Origin: Tetraselmis striata
Lineage: Eukaryota; Chlorophyta; Chlorodendrophyceae; Chlorodendrales; Chlorodendraceae
Length of the DNA stretch: 64,000 nt
Direction: 5' to 3'
Assembly: GCA_006384855.1 (NCBI GenBank)
Contig: VCJN01000091.1
Coordinates: forward strand, 1 to 64,000
The notes beneath the pieces were generated by a model. That model saw nothing but the letters and a program-made list of their open reading frames with translations. It was not told the origin of the DNA and ran no database searches. The translations under genes were made by a program, and so were the position numbers. Positions 45,601 to 56,489 of this stretch are shown one piece after another (positions within the stretch are counted from its first letter, which is position 1; every line of letters starts with the position of its first letter).

Positions 45601-47051
45601 CATGCGCCTCCCTGACGGACAACAGCCCGGAACTCTTGAGCCGCTGCTCTTATGGGAACTTTTGCAATGCTGTGTACCGCTATTATATTGCTGATGCGTG
45701 TACACGGCTAAACAAGCTGCGGCCCTGGGACGAGAAAGCCTGCCTGTCTGTGCGGGTTCAGAGATTGCGTGCCGTCAGCACCGGGTGGCACAGGCCCCTG
45801 CCCGACCCACCTCTCGGCATTTTCCAACCGGAACTTGTGCTCTCGCAGCTCTGCGGCAGCTGCTGACTTGGCATCCATTGCTGCCTGCATGCGCCCCTCC
45901 ATGTGCTTGTGGCGCTCCTTCTGCTCGGCCAATTCATGGCGCAGCGTGGACACCTCGCCCTGTGCCTCTGATAGCGCGGCCGCAATGCCAGACACCCGGT
46001 TGCCTAGCCTCTCTGTTCCCGATCCAGCGTTTCGCAGTGCCTGTGTGCCAGGCAGATGTGGAGTTGAAGCTCTTAATGCAGAATCAGTTGAGGTGACCCG
46101 GTAACCTCACATTCATGATGGCTCGTATATTTCTTATTCGAGTTCGGGAACACGATGCCAAAAGGGTGTAATTGATGTGCGTGCAAGTAGGAAACACCCA
46201 CCAGGACATAGCAAGCAACCAAATTTCGAGAATTTGTGATCAGTAGGGTGAGAGCAGTATGGGTGTTGCTAAGGGGATGGATGCCTACCAGAGCTGCTGT
46301 GTCTTCAGCACTGTGCGCCCGTGCCTCAAGCGCCGCCATGCGGGCATCTATGGCTGCCAACAACTCGTGCGGTATAACGGTCGGGGCACCATGCTGAAGC
46401 TGCAGTGGCTCCAGCTGCAATTGTCCTGCGGGGGACTTGTAGTCCATTGGCTGTAGACGAGGGGAGATGCATGGCAACAGTCTCGCTCAGCATTAATGTG
46501 CTTGCATAACGACTCAATTTAATGTGGGAGGACGCTATGAGCGTTCTGCGCCTGACGTACAACCTCATGTGTGCCGACCAGTGGTTAGAAGTCGATAATC
46601 TTGCAGCAGTAAAACATCAAAAGTCGAGTGAGCTCAGGCCAAGGTGCGCACCGGAAAGTCCAATGGGTGCCCAGCTTGGGATATCTCCACTTTGGGACTG
46701 AACGGGAGGGGGTTCAGCCGATTGGGTGATTTGTTGCGTGGCATGTCCTCCGCCGCTGGTCGATAGGGCGATGGACCACCACCGCCACCAGGCATGCCAC
46801 TGGGAGAGACGTTCACGTTGGCCAGCCCCACTGGCCGGTACAAGCCATCTGCAGGAGCGGCACTGTAGGCGGCGTCTGCAGGTCCATGCAGCAAAAATCA
46901 GCCCTGTTGCATGACCGATAAGCAATGGCAATAAGCACTGGCGTGGAATGGAGGCAGAGACCCCACCGTCATATGCACCTCGCCGGCGGTGCACTGGTGT
47001 CGGCGGCTCCCAATGCAGCGCCTTCCAGGCAGAGTCCACCTGCCTTGCCAT
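36664..47051 (-). CDS. Very large coiled-coil protein, 1,692 aa, 19 exons
   Basis: Exons (high to low): 47051-46967, 46875-46652, 46450-46289, 46040-45811, 45611-45476, 44864-44655, 44459-44202, 43921-43640, 43352-42804, 42649-42248, 42022-41768, 41164-40484, 39846-39475, 38952-38402, 38070-37923, 37787-37671, 37520-37377, 37269-37051 and 36717-36664. All junctions are GT-AG and keep frame. The first ~105 residues are Pro/Gly/Asn-rich. The rest is almost all alpha-helical heptad sequence. The N-terminal half has charged rods (EEQLDRERLGLEE, VVRMEIRSRMSATNKLKEAM). The C-terminal half is very Ala/Glu/Leu-rich, with loose repeats of the type ELAxRLxAVEGG. No motor, kinase or membrane segment is visible. 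A cytoskeletal, basal-body or flagellar rod is plausible but unproven. High-GC sequence makes the opposite strand look open; those ORFs are shadows. Confidence 0.85.
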
Positions 47052-47576
47052 GCCGGCCGCCTCTGCTGTATATTGCCTCAGGCGTCACAACCCGTTGCTA
47101 CCCCTCCCCCTCCCTCTCTCGGCCCGTGTGCGTGGCCACTGCTGCACTGTTTCACCGTCCCGGCGCGCGCCGCGCGTGCTGGCAGTGTGAGGGTTCCAGC
47201 TACACTAGCTGCGGCGACTGACACCGGCCATGCCGCCACCTTCGCCAGCAGCTGCACCGCAAGTAGTCGCGGATGTAACGGTGGACGATGTTGCAAGCCG
47301 CGGGACGCCTCGCCGGGGGCGCTGGCGACAGGACAGACTGGGAAGCGGGCACGGACTCTTCGAGCGCAGTAGGAAGAACCAGCAACAGCGGAACGGCTTA
47401 CGCGTCCCTTTCGATAGAATGTCTGCTCATACCGCCTGTCCGCCGCTGCTCATAGGCGCTGCGGGCGAGACGGGCCGCGTGATCAGCACGCAGTTCGGGG
47501 CTGTGGCCGTTTGCACGAGCGCATTAACGGGGAGCGCATGTGACAACAACGCGCCGGTTCCAGTGTTATTTCAGTG

Positions 47577-47812
47577 ATGAGTGATCCAACAGTGTTGGAA
47601 ATTCAATCACTTGCCTTCAATTAGTCGTGCAGAATGCTCCGGCAATTCGCTGCTTGACTACAAGTCTACAACGGCGCGTCGCGTACTCAGGGCTTTCCTC
47701 AACCAAATCGTTGCAATGGCTCTATATACACGAATATGCCATGCCTAATGTACGGCCGCCGTAGAGATGCTGCGGCAACGGTTTCACCTTGCCAGTCTGT
47801 CCCTCTGTTGCC
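47577..47812 (-). repeat. Dispersed repeat, inverted copy 3
   Basis: Read on the minus strand it matches copies 1 and 4 (ACTGGCA, GTGAAACC, CTCTACGGCGGCCGT, GAGGAAAGCCCTGAGTA, CGAATTGCCGGAGCAT, CTAATTGAAGGC, TTTCCAACACTGTTGGATCA), with an extra ~32 bp inserted. It faces copy 4 across about 165 bp. Confidence 0.85.
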
Positions 47813-47976
47813 AGTCGCTGAACTTTTTGGTTACAGGGAGAGCGTCCACAGAATGCACGCAAAGTACTGGGGAAGGAAAAAGCCAGTCGTCCTGTCCCGG
47901 CCGGGGCGGGGGGAAACAATGCCGGTTGCGCGCAGTATGCACGCGCGATATTTACCAACTCTTATTTCATCCTCTT

Positions 47977-48255
47977 TTTTGGTTTTCCGCCCTCGGGACA
48001 GGACTGGCAGTGAAACCCTTGCAGCGTCTCTACGACGGCCGTTTTTGCAGCAATCCAGTTAAGGAAAGCCCTGAGTAGGCGACGCTCCGTTATAGTCGTC
48101 AAGGGAATTGCCGGAGCATACTGCAAGACTAATTGAAGGCCAGTGACAGTTTCCAACACTGTTGGACCACCGTCTAAAACACTGCCATGAAAATAACCCG
48201 GCACTGATGACCACGAAATAAGGTCCTCCCTACCAGTTTGGGCGTCGGCCCATTC
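47977..48255 (+). repeat. Dispersed repeat, copy 4
   Basis: Full-length match to 15410-15680, ending TTTGGGCGTCGGCCCATT. Together with copy 3 it forms a long inverted pair (47577-48255) in the shared 5' region of two divergent genes. Confidence 0.9.
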
Positions 48256-48791
48256 TCATTTCATCCTATTTTTTTCATTAGAACGCTGATATCCAGGCTG
48301 CCGGAGCAACTGAATAGTCCTATTGAAGTACATCGAAAGGCAGCATCGTGTTTCTGTTCATCCATTCAACGGCGGTTTAGGGTTTTATGTTGGAATGTTC
48401 GTACGGATGTCAGGAACATAATATGAGGTCTGGCCCTGCAGAAATTGTCACGATTCTCAGGGGGCGACACCGCGCGTGGCGCGCGCCACGTCTCACCTGC
48501 TGCTCTTGCTCGCTGCCAGCATGCGCCGCCTGTGATTGGTGGTTACATTGTCGGCGCGCGCCCCATCAGCTGCCCGTCGCCAGCTACTACAGTACCTGTA
48601 CTCGGCTCGTGCAAGCGGGAGGGATCGGCGCCGGCTCAGCTCGCGCGACGGCGGCGCGGCTCAGTAGCAGACGAAGGATTCAGCGAGCCCTCGTTCAGCA
48701 CCGCCCCGCAAGCACGGGCCGACACGACTCCGGCGGCCCCTGATTCCGCACTCCGCCGCCCAAAACAGCCCCTACTCCAGCTACCCGCGGA

Positions 48792-50064
48792 ATGGCCCCG
48801 ATGTGCGTGGCGGTGGCACCGACGGGCCTCCGAGCGGCGGCGGCCGTGAGCGTGCGGCCGTCGGCGTCGTCGAGCTGTACCGCCCGCCGCCGGGCGGCCG
48901 TCCACTGCGCGCGGTCCGCCTGCCGCCCCGCAGGCTCGCCCGCCCGCGGCTTGCTGGCGACCCGCCGGGCCTCCATCGCGGAGGAGGCCGCACCCCCTGC
49001 CGAGGACGAGGGCGACAACGAGGCCGCCAGCACCGGCGACGGGGCGGCGGCGGTCGTTCCGGCCGCAATGGCCAAGCCGGAGGAGTTGCGACTGGAGTCT
49101 GGCGTGCTCAGCGCGGTGGACAGGAAGGGGCTGGGCCTGCCGGAGGACACCTTCCGTTGCGTGGGATGCACGCTGGCTGAGTGCCAGGTGCGGCTGGCCC
49201 GGAACCGGCTGCGGTTAGGTCGGGAGCAGTTGCGCGCCCAGGGCAACAATAGTACGCGGAACCGCATAGCATAGCATGGGGTCCCCACGGGCTTGGTGGG
49301 CCTGGGTGGCATGTGATGGGGCTTCCCCCCTTCCCCTAAAACCGTACCTGTGCAGATGCTAGAGACCGATCTTAAGGCTCGCTATCACTGTCACCATGCC
49401 GCCAGGCTGCTGCGCATTCGTACCAAGTGGCAGCTCAGTGCATTCCTGAAGGGACGGAAGCATGTCGCTCAGTGAATGTGATGCCCTGATTGACGAGAAG
49501 CCAACGTCGCATATGTGCCGTCACGACGTTCCCGCTCATGCCTTCGCTTCCTTCCCTTGCAGGGCCCAACCGGCTGCGCGAAGAACCAGTGGCGGTTCGA
49601 GAAGGGCGGCTACATGAAGAGCATCCTCACAGCTCGGGTGTACGACATTGCGGTATGAACACCCCTCCCTCTCCGCTCAGACCCGCACAATCGAGGCGGC
49701 ACATGCGTCCCTGCCCTGCTGTGCTTGCTGACACTCGCACCGCCCATATAGATCCAAACGCCACTGGAGAAGGCGGAGAAGCTGAGCGACGCGCTGGGCA
49801 ACACCATTCTGCTGAAACGGGAGGACATGCAGCCGGTGAAGAGCTTCAAGCTGCGCGGCGCGTACAACAAGATGGCGCAGCTCAGCCCGGACGAGCTGGC
49901 GCGCGGTGTCATCTGCTCTTCTGCGGGCAACCACGCACAGGGCGTGGCCATGAGCGCGCGTGCGCTTGTACGAGGCCCTGGACCCTTGACGACCCCCCCC
50001 CCCCCCCCCCTCCCGCCTCCATTGTTGATGGCTGAATGACTTGCGCTTCCTGCAGCGCCACACG

Positions 50065-50123
<59 letters not shown>

Positions 50124-52599
50124 GCGCGGCTGCTAGCACCTCTTCTGCAAGGGGTTGGCCCTCATCGCCTGCCTGCACCACTCCTCATTGCTGCAGGGCT
50201 GCTCCGCCATCATCTGCATGCCCACCAGCACGCCGCGCATCAAGGTGGACGCAGTGCAGGCCCTGGGTGGCACCGTGGAGCTCGTTGGGGAGAGCTACAA
50301 CGAGACGCAGGTGCCCCCCCCCCAAACCAGACACCCCCTCCCATCCTTGACCTGCCATCGCATCCCTCTTAACCAGACAGCCATCTCCAGGGAGCCCTGC
50401 CTGACTCGCAACCCTGCCTGGGCCAGACGTACGCCATGGCGCGAGCTGAGGCGGACGGGCGCGTCTTCGTCGCCCCCTACGACGACCCCTACACCATCGC
50501 GGGGCAGGGCACCATCGGTGCAGAGATTGCCTCGCAGGTGGGTGCAGCCGTGGGTGCATGGATGCGGTGCCCCTGCAGCTCCAGCGGATTCAGCAATGCC
50601 CTCTGTCTCCCGTCCCATCCCCCCCCCTTTGACCCCTCGCCCCCTCTGGGACCCCTTCTCTCGTGGCATTGGCTTCACCTTCCCTCCTAACTGCAGATAA
50701 AGAACCTGGACTCCCTGGACGCGGTGTTTGTGGCCATCGGCGGCGGCGGCCTGGTGGCGGGTGTGGCCGCTTTCTTGAAGGAGCTGAAGCCGTCCCTGAA
50801 GGTGATTGGCGTGGAGCCGACGGGCGCGAACGCAATGGCGCAGTCGCTGGCAGCCGGCCGCCGTGTGAACCTGTCCAAAGTGGACGCGTTTGCGGATGGC
50901 GTGGCGGTGAAGCAGGTGGGCATGGAGACGTTCCGCCTGTGCCGCGAGCTGGTGGACGGCGTCATCCTGGTGGACAATAGCGCCATCAGCGCTGCCATCA
51001 AGGACATGTTCAATGAGACACGCTCCATCCTGGAGCCCGCCGGGGCGGTCTCCCTCGCGGGCGCCAAGGCATGGCTCAAGCGCGAAGGCGTCAAGGTGCG
51101 GCTGCCGCTCAGCCACCTGTCAGCATCACACCTGCAACTACTCCTAGCACCACACATGCACCACCTCATGTGTCGACTTTGTTTATGTAGAAGTTGATGC
51201 TCTAATGATTTTTTTGTGTTTGCACTTGCCTGTGCAATCATCGCGCTATCACTCATTATTGTGTCTACTCCCTAATTTTGTCAATTTTTTCCGGTTTTGA
51301 CATGAGCTGGCATGGTGGCTGTGCCCGCGCTGGCCGGACCTTGAAGCGCCTGTCTGACTGTTTGCACCGCCACTTTGCCGCCCAATGGCCAGGACCACAC
51401 GGTGGTGGCCATCACCAGCGGCGCCAACATCAACTTTGACCGGCTGCGCCTGGTGTCGGAGCTGGCGGACATTGGCGCCAAGACGGAGATAATGCTGGCA
51501 TCTACCATCCCGGAGGAGCCGGGCAGCTTCCTGGAGTTTGTGGAGGTGGTGACAGAGAGCCACACCTCCACAGAGTTCACCGAGTTCAAGTACCGCTACT
51601 GTGCAACCAGCGCTGCGCGCATTCTGTATAGCGTCAGCGTCGGCAACGAGTTCAACATCCAGGTGATGCCACCACCTTGCCTGCAGCCCTGCCCATTGAC
51701 ATGAGGGACGCGTAGCTTTAAAACATAGAACAGTTCAATCCCAGGCCGTGCCTTTTCCCCACGTGTTCCCATAGCTCCAGTTACTTTGTTCTAACTGAGC
51801 TGGACTTCGCACCCGCAGGACCTCGTGGACCGACTGAATGACCACGACATGCCCACCACTGACTGCTCTGGCATGGACGCTGCGCTGGTGCACCTGCGCC
51901 ACATGGTTGGCGGCCGGTACGAGCCCCCCCCTCCCCCCCCCCCCCTTCCCCCCCCCGGGCTTCAGTTGTAGCAATGACGATGTGTAATCTGCAGCGGGTT
52001 GCCAGCCGGGCAGCTGATGATACCCCTTGATCCGCTCGCTCTCTACCTGGGCACGCAGGCCACGCTCCTTCACAGGCGCACTTCCGGACGAGCAGGTCTT
52101 CACAGTGGTCTTCCCCGAGCGTCCGGGCACACTCATGTACTTCCTGGGCATCTTCAAGGGAATCAACATCACGATGTTCCACTACCGCAAGTCAGGCAAC
52201 AACAAGACGGAGGTGCCCCCCCCCCCCCCCCCCCCCCCCCCTTCCCCTTGCAGGAGCGCTAGCATTTGCTATTGCTTTGGCTGCTATCAGGAACTGGTCC
52301 GCAGTTGCAGCTGAAAGAGGATGTTTATTTAGGATTCTGGTGAAAGCGCAAATGCTTTTAAGTGTCGTTGTAAGCATTGAAGTGTCAGGCGCTAGCTATG
52401 TAGCGCATTTGTCTGGTCCCTCTGAGCCTGCCTGCTCCCACCCCCTCTTCCCCCCTACCAGCTGCTGATGGGCATGCAGGTGTCAGAGGAGCAGCGCCCG
52501 GCGTTCGAGGGCCAGGTGGAGGAGGTGACCGCTGCTGGATTCGATCTGCAATTGCTGGACGACGAGACGCAGCGGGTGTTCGACATGTTCATCCGATAA
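48792..52599 (+). CDS. ilvA: Threonine dehydratase (biosynthetic), plastid, 661 aa
   Basis: Ten exons keep phase: 48792-49187, 49563-49652, 49752-49967, 50197-50310, 50427-50537, 50697-51095, 51393-51662, 51819-51916, 52059-52212 and 52462-52599. The enzyme uses pyridoxal phosphate to convert threonine to 2-oxobutanoate, the first committed step of isoleucine synthesis. The cofactor lysine sits in [10 protein letters not shown] (about K195). [11 protein letters not shown] and the phosphate-binding GGGGL (about 324-328) are intact. The C-terminal ~220 residues carry the two ACT-like regulatory domains ([15 protein letters not shown] is clear), where isoleucine normally acts. The first ~50 residues are Ala/Arg/Ser-rich, a plastid transit peptide, and ATGGCC is a good start. 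A cysteine cluster at about 124-138 lies before the catalytic fold. Introns hold poly(C) and (CT)n tracts. Confidence 0.97.
50067..50121. repeat. (CT)n microsatellite in a threonine dehydratase intron
   Basis: About 27 CT units, preceded in the same intron by a poly(C) run at 49987-50010. Confidence 0.97.
52213..52242 (+). repeat. Poly(C) run directly after a splice donor
   Basis: The intron starts GTGCCCCC and continues with about 25 C. The same gene shows GTGCCCCCC at the donor at 50311 and C runs just after the donor at 51917. Confidence 0.95.
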
Positions 52600-52744
52600 G
52601 CTCCCAACTAAGGTGACCTGTGTTTAAAGTAAATGTAGAGGAATTAAAGTCACATCGCGCTGCGCCTCGCTGTGAACCTCATTAGCCCGGGTTGCGGGGA
52701 GGCATGCCTCACGCACTCTCCCTTATAACGGATTTGCCGGTCAA

Positions 52745-52749
52745 TGTAA
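52745..52749 (+). terminator. TGTAA poly(A) signal, threonine dehydratase
   Basis: TGTAA lies about 145 nt after the TAA, only ~55 nt before the stop of the convergent hydrolase gene. The two 3' ends may overlap. Confidence 0.35.
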
Positions 52750-52801
52750 TGGACCTCTCTCTAGTACTCGTGCATGCACTTTGTCCCGAAAGCACGCCGC
52801 C

Positions 52802-54324
52802 TCATGGCGGCAGGGAGGCTGCCCATTTGGCAATGGCATCGCTCGACTCTTGCGGCGCATCGTCCTGCGGGCAGTGTCCCGCCAGCACGGGCACGTAGAG
52901 CGCATCAGGGCGCAGGGCCATTATGAGCTCTGCCTTGGTGGGCGTCATCCAGGGATCCCGCTCGCCCCACAGCAGCATCACCGAGCCGCGAAACGCCTGC
53001 AGCTGCTCCGCGGGGCGCGACTGCGTGCGGCCACCTGCCAGCGAGATCTGGTAGAACGCCCCCAGCGCACCCTCGTCCTCCGCCGCCATATCGATGGACT
53101 TCACCAGCTCCTGGTCGACCTCAAACTCGTACACCTGCTGCAGGATCTGCTTGATGCGAACCTGCGGGGGCAGGATGGGGCAGGGCTCTGAGGGTGAGAA
53201 ATGAGCTACGAGTTCCTTGACAGGTAGTTGGTCTCCTGGCAGAGCCTTATAACGGCGCATCGAATGGCGGTGGCTAAACTAACTGGACATCGCGGGAGTA
53301 GCCACAGACCTTGGTGAAGTAGAAGATGGCACCTGCGGAGAAGCGGCCAAACGCCTCCGCCAGGCGCTCCCGCAGCGTGGGATCCACGCTCTCGTCCTCC
53401 CGCCGCGAGCCCGCCACCGCCTGCTGCGCCAACGTCTTGCGCTCCGGCCCAGGGGCCGCGTCGGGCTGAAAGTTTCCGGCGGAATTGACGAGGCAAAGGC
53501 CGCGGAAGCGGTCGTTTCCCTCCGAAGCCGCGTACAGCGCCGCGAGCGCGCCGATGGAGTTGCCGGCGATGACGGCCCTGTCAGAGATCGACGCGCCCGC
53601 AACCTCTGCTGCAAAGTCCATCACTATGCCGGCGGCAAAGTGGCAAAAAATGCATTGATTAGCCGAGATACACACATTTATACATATACATGATTTAGAG
53701 AATAATATAACACTTAGCTCACTTAGCTTGGACAGGATTGCAGGTAGTTACAAGTAGTGATCATTTGAGTGCTTGTGGGTCGGCGCCCCCACCCTGCTGG
53801 CCCCACAGCTCCATGGAGAACTCGGCCTCCACCTTGGGCGACCAGCCGTAGCCCAGCATGCAAAGCGCATAAACCCGGAAGCCCTTGCGCGCCAGCGCTG
53901 GGATGGTGTACCGCCAGTGGTAGGAGTGCGCGCCGAAGCCGTGCACCAGCACCACGATAGGCCCGGTGTTAGCCTCGCCGGCGGCGATGTAATTGCAGGC
54001 GTGCCCGCGCCACTCCCAGCGGCGCCAGCCCTCGGCCTGCAGCGTGACGCGCTCCCGGCCCTGGGCGTCCAGCTCGCACTCAGGCAGGCCGAGCTCCGCC
54101 TCGGACAGCGGCTCGAACGATGTAGCGGAGGCACGTGGGCGAACCGCGCCGTCGCGAGGGGCCATGTGAGCGAGGCGCGGCGAGTGAGGTGGGATCCTGG
54201 ACACACCGCAGTCAAAGAGGGCTGGAGGCAGCGGTCCTAGCACTTGCCAACTGGGCTGGGCGCGCTTCGGAGCACCCGTTGCTACCGCCAGCGTGACAAC
54301 CCCTTTCAGCAACGTACGATTCAT
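52802..54324 (-). CDS. Plastid-type alpha/beta hydrolase, about 401 aa
   Basis: Three exons: 54324-53793, 53623-53310 and 53161-52802. The fold is clear: an oxyanion-hole HGFGAHSYHWR (about 128-138), the nucleophile elbow GNSIGAL with Ser200, the acid in LWGERDPWMTP (about D351) and the base in LAGHCPQDDAP (about H378). GNSIG and GHCPxDxAP are typical of plant chloroplast hydrolases related to pheophytinase. The substrate is unknown; a chlorophyll-derivative esterase is one possibility. The first ~60 residues look like a plastid transit peptide; a start at 54165 (MAPRDGA) is possible. Exon 2 could instead end slightly further on, at a second in-phase donor near 53289. The 3' end converges on threonine dehydratase. 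Confidence 0.9.
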
Positions 54325-56369
54325 CTGAAGCGGGTACGAGCACCAACAACGACCTGCACCTGGTGAAATGGAAATTATCTCTTTCTCTTTCTCTCTCCCT
54401 CTCTCTCGGTCTCGATACCACGCCAGGTTCGCTGTATGACAAGAGGGAGGAGAGACGGGGGGCAGGGGCAGACGGCTGGATGGGTCAGTTTCGATGGCGA
54501 AATGGCGAAACCTCACCTGAAGCCGCCCCTCCAAACACTACGGGGGCGAATGGCGACGCGATGAGGCGCGCAGCGGTTGGCGGCGTTGGTCGGCGGCACC
54601 CCAACGCTCCCCGCGGACGCAGTAAGGATGGCCATAATGCAGTCGAAGCTGGTCGGCTTCTATGGTGTGGCACTGTATCACCTGAGCCGCTGTGGCGGTG
54701 GAGGGTTGATATTGCAAACGCTGCGCCGCTCTTCCGTCCCCTCTTATTCGCCGGGCGCTCTGCGATCGAATGCCCGTGGCGCCCCGTACGGGCATCCCTC
54801 GATGCACCGTCACCATCTGCGTACCAGTACCTGTACGTGCATGTGCGCCGCGCGGATCTGGGCGTTTAGCTCTCACAGCATGCCACGATTGTCATCATAC
54901 TCGAGCGGCCGCCGGTACGGTACCGCGTAGGTCGCTATCCCCATAATAGTAAGCATCTTTCATATTATTGCTGCTTCCGGGAGCAGGTATTTTAAAGGAT
55001 TTACACTATACGCTGGTAGTAAAATAAATCGTAGTGACAGAATTCCATAATAATGATAATGATTTGAACGAGTATGGGATAACATTTTACCGGTAAGGAT
55101 TACTGTTCAACGCATAATAATACGAATGTTGTACATATATATTTATGAGTGATTGATGCAACATTCAAGAAATCCATACATTAATGCATTTAGTGTTGTA
55201 ATACATAAAAGTATGTCAAAACGACAACCTGTAAAACAATTCATTATAACAATTCATTAACAATTTATAAGGATTCATACCGTGCTGCGAACATAAACGG
55301 TCTGCGCACGATAAATAACGTTTCCGAACCCCTGCGAAGAGGGAAATAATAGTACAACGGAGAAATAGTACAGAATATATCACGAATACAACACAAAAAT
55401 TCCGACGCAAAGGTGCAAAACAACTCATTATTGTTTCGCCCCGCGAACCGTATTTAAGCCTACGGTAGTCGCGCGCTATACACACACACACAGACACACA
55501 CAGACACACACAGACACACACACACACACACACACACACATATGAAATAGTCGGAGTCGAGGGCGAAATGGTGCCGCCCTAGCTAGACGCGTACCTGAGC
55601 AGCGGGTCGATGCTGCTACGGTGGACAAAACCAATAGAGGACAGCTTGGGGCCCACACCTGGTGATGGGCAGCAGATGGAGAAGCCGAGACATCAGACAC
55701 GAGACTTCAGGGGCGGCCCAAGGATGCAACGGAAGGGGTAGGGGCTTGGAAACTAGGGAGAGGGGCTGGTAGCCTGAGCTGTAATACAAGTGTTCCCTAC
55801 TATGGTTAGAGATGGCATGTGAGAATAACTCGGTCCGGGCAGCGGAGAGCAGCGGATTAGCATGCTGTAACCAATCTCAATATAAATTCCAAGCCTTTTC
55901 GATGAAATCTGCATGAAAACCGTGAATTATGGTTTGGAGATATCTTCTGGATTATGAGAAATATCATATCATACTACAATTCTAGGATGAGATGTCTGTG
56001 GATTAATACTGGATTATGGGATGATACGGTTTAGGGGTATTCTGCCGTAAAATATCACTGCTAATCACGTTTGCATTTTGTCCCGGTCAGGCAGCCACCT
56101 GGAGTTATTATTTGAGGCTCACAGTATGTTTTGCTGCAAATTTGTGGTCCTATGCTCACATATCGGGAAGTCTTGTTCTTATACAATGCAAAGTAGTACC
56201 CGAAGAAGGCATGGCGTCGTTTACGACTTGTTCTCAATACCTGAAAACCCGGCCGGCACTCTCGCTCACGCCACAGCGGTAAACAACGGTCGACATTGTT
56301 GGCAAAGTTAACAGAGGCAGGCGCGCCCGAGAGCACTCCCGGGGAGGGCTTAAAGAGGATGTGGGGGTT
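54325..56369. other. Intergenic region without a recognised gene
   Basis: It holds a CT-rich tract (54379-54411), a GGTACC-type cluster (54825-54930), AT-rich DNA (54950-55470) and a (CA)n microsatellite (55481-55541). Confidence 0.55.
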
Positions 56370-56374
56370 TTACA
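56370..56374 (-). terminator. TGTAA poly(A) signal, STAT-like gene
   Basis: TGTAA on the minus strand lies 116 nt after the TAG at 56492-56490. Its use is inferred. Confidence 0.4.
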
Positions 56375-56489
56375 ATCGCACGGTATAGTATTAACACCGT
56401 TGCTAGATGCTGAGCTCAGCCACAGCTATCATAAGCACAGTCTAGGCCATAGGTCACTAAGGATGCATGGGACGTCAGGAGCTGCCAAA

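Noticed and set aside
48445-48849. Plus-strand ORF overlapping the threonine dehydratase start
   Set aside because: It is in another frame, Arg/Pro/Ala-rich, with no family signal.
50295-51116. 273-aa minus-strand ORF across threonine dehydratase
   Set aside because: It is antisense to conserved exons and crosses intron boundaries.
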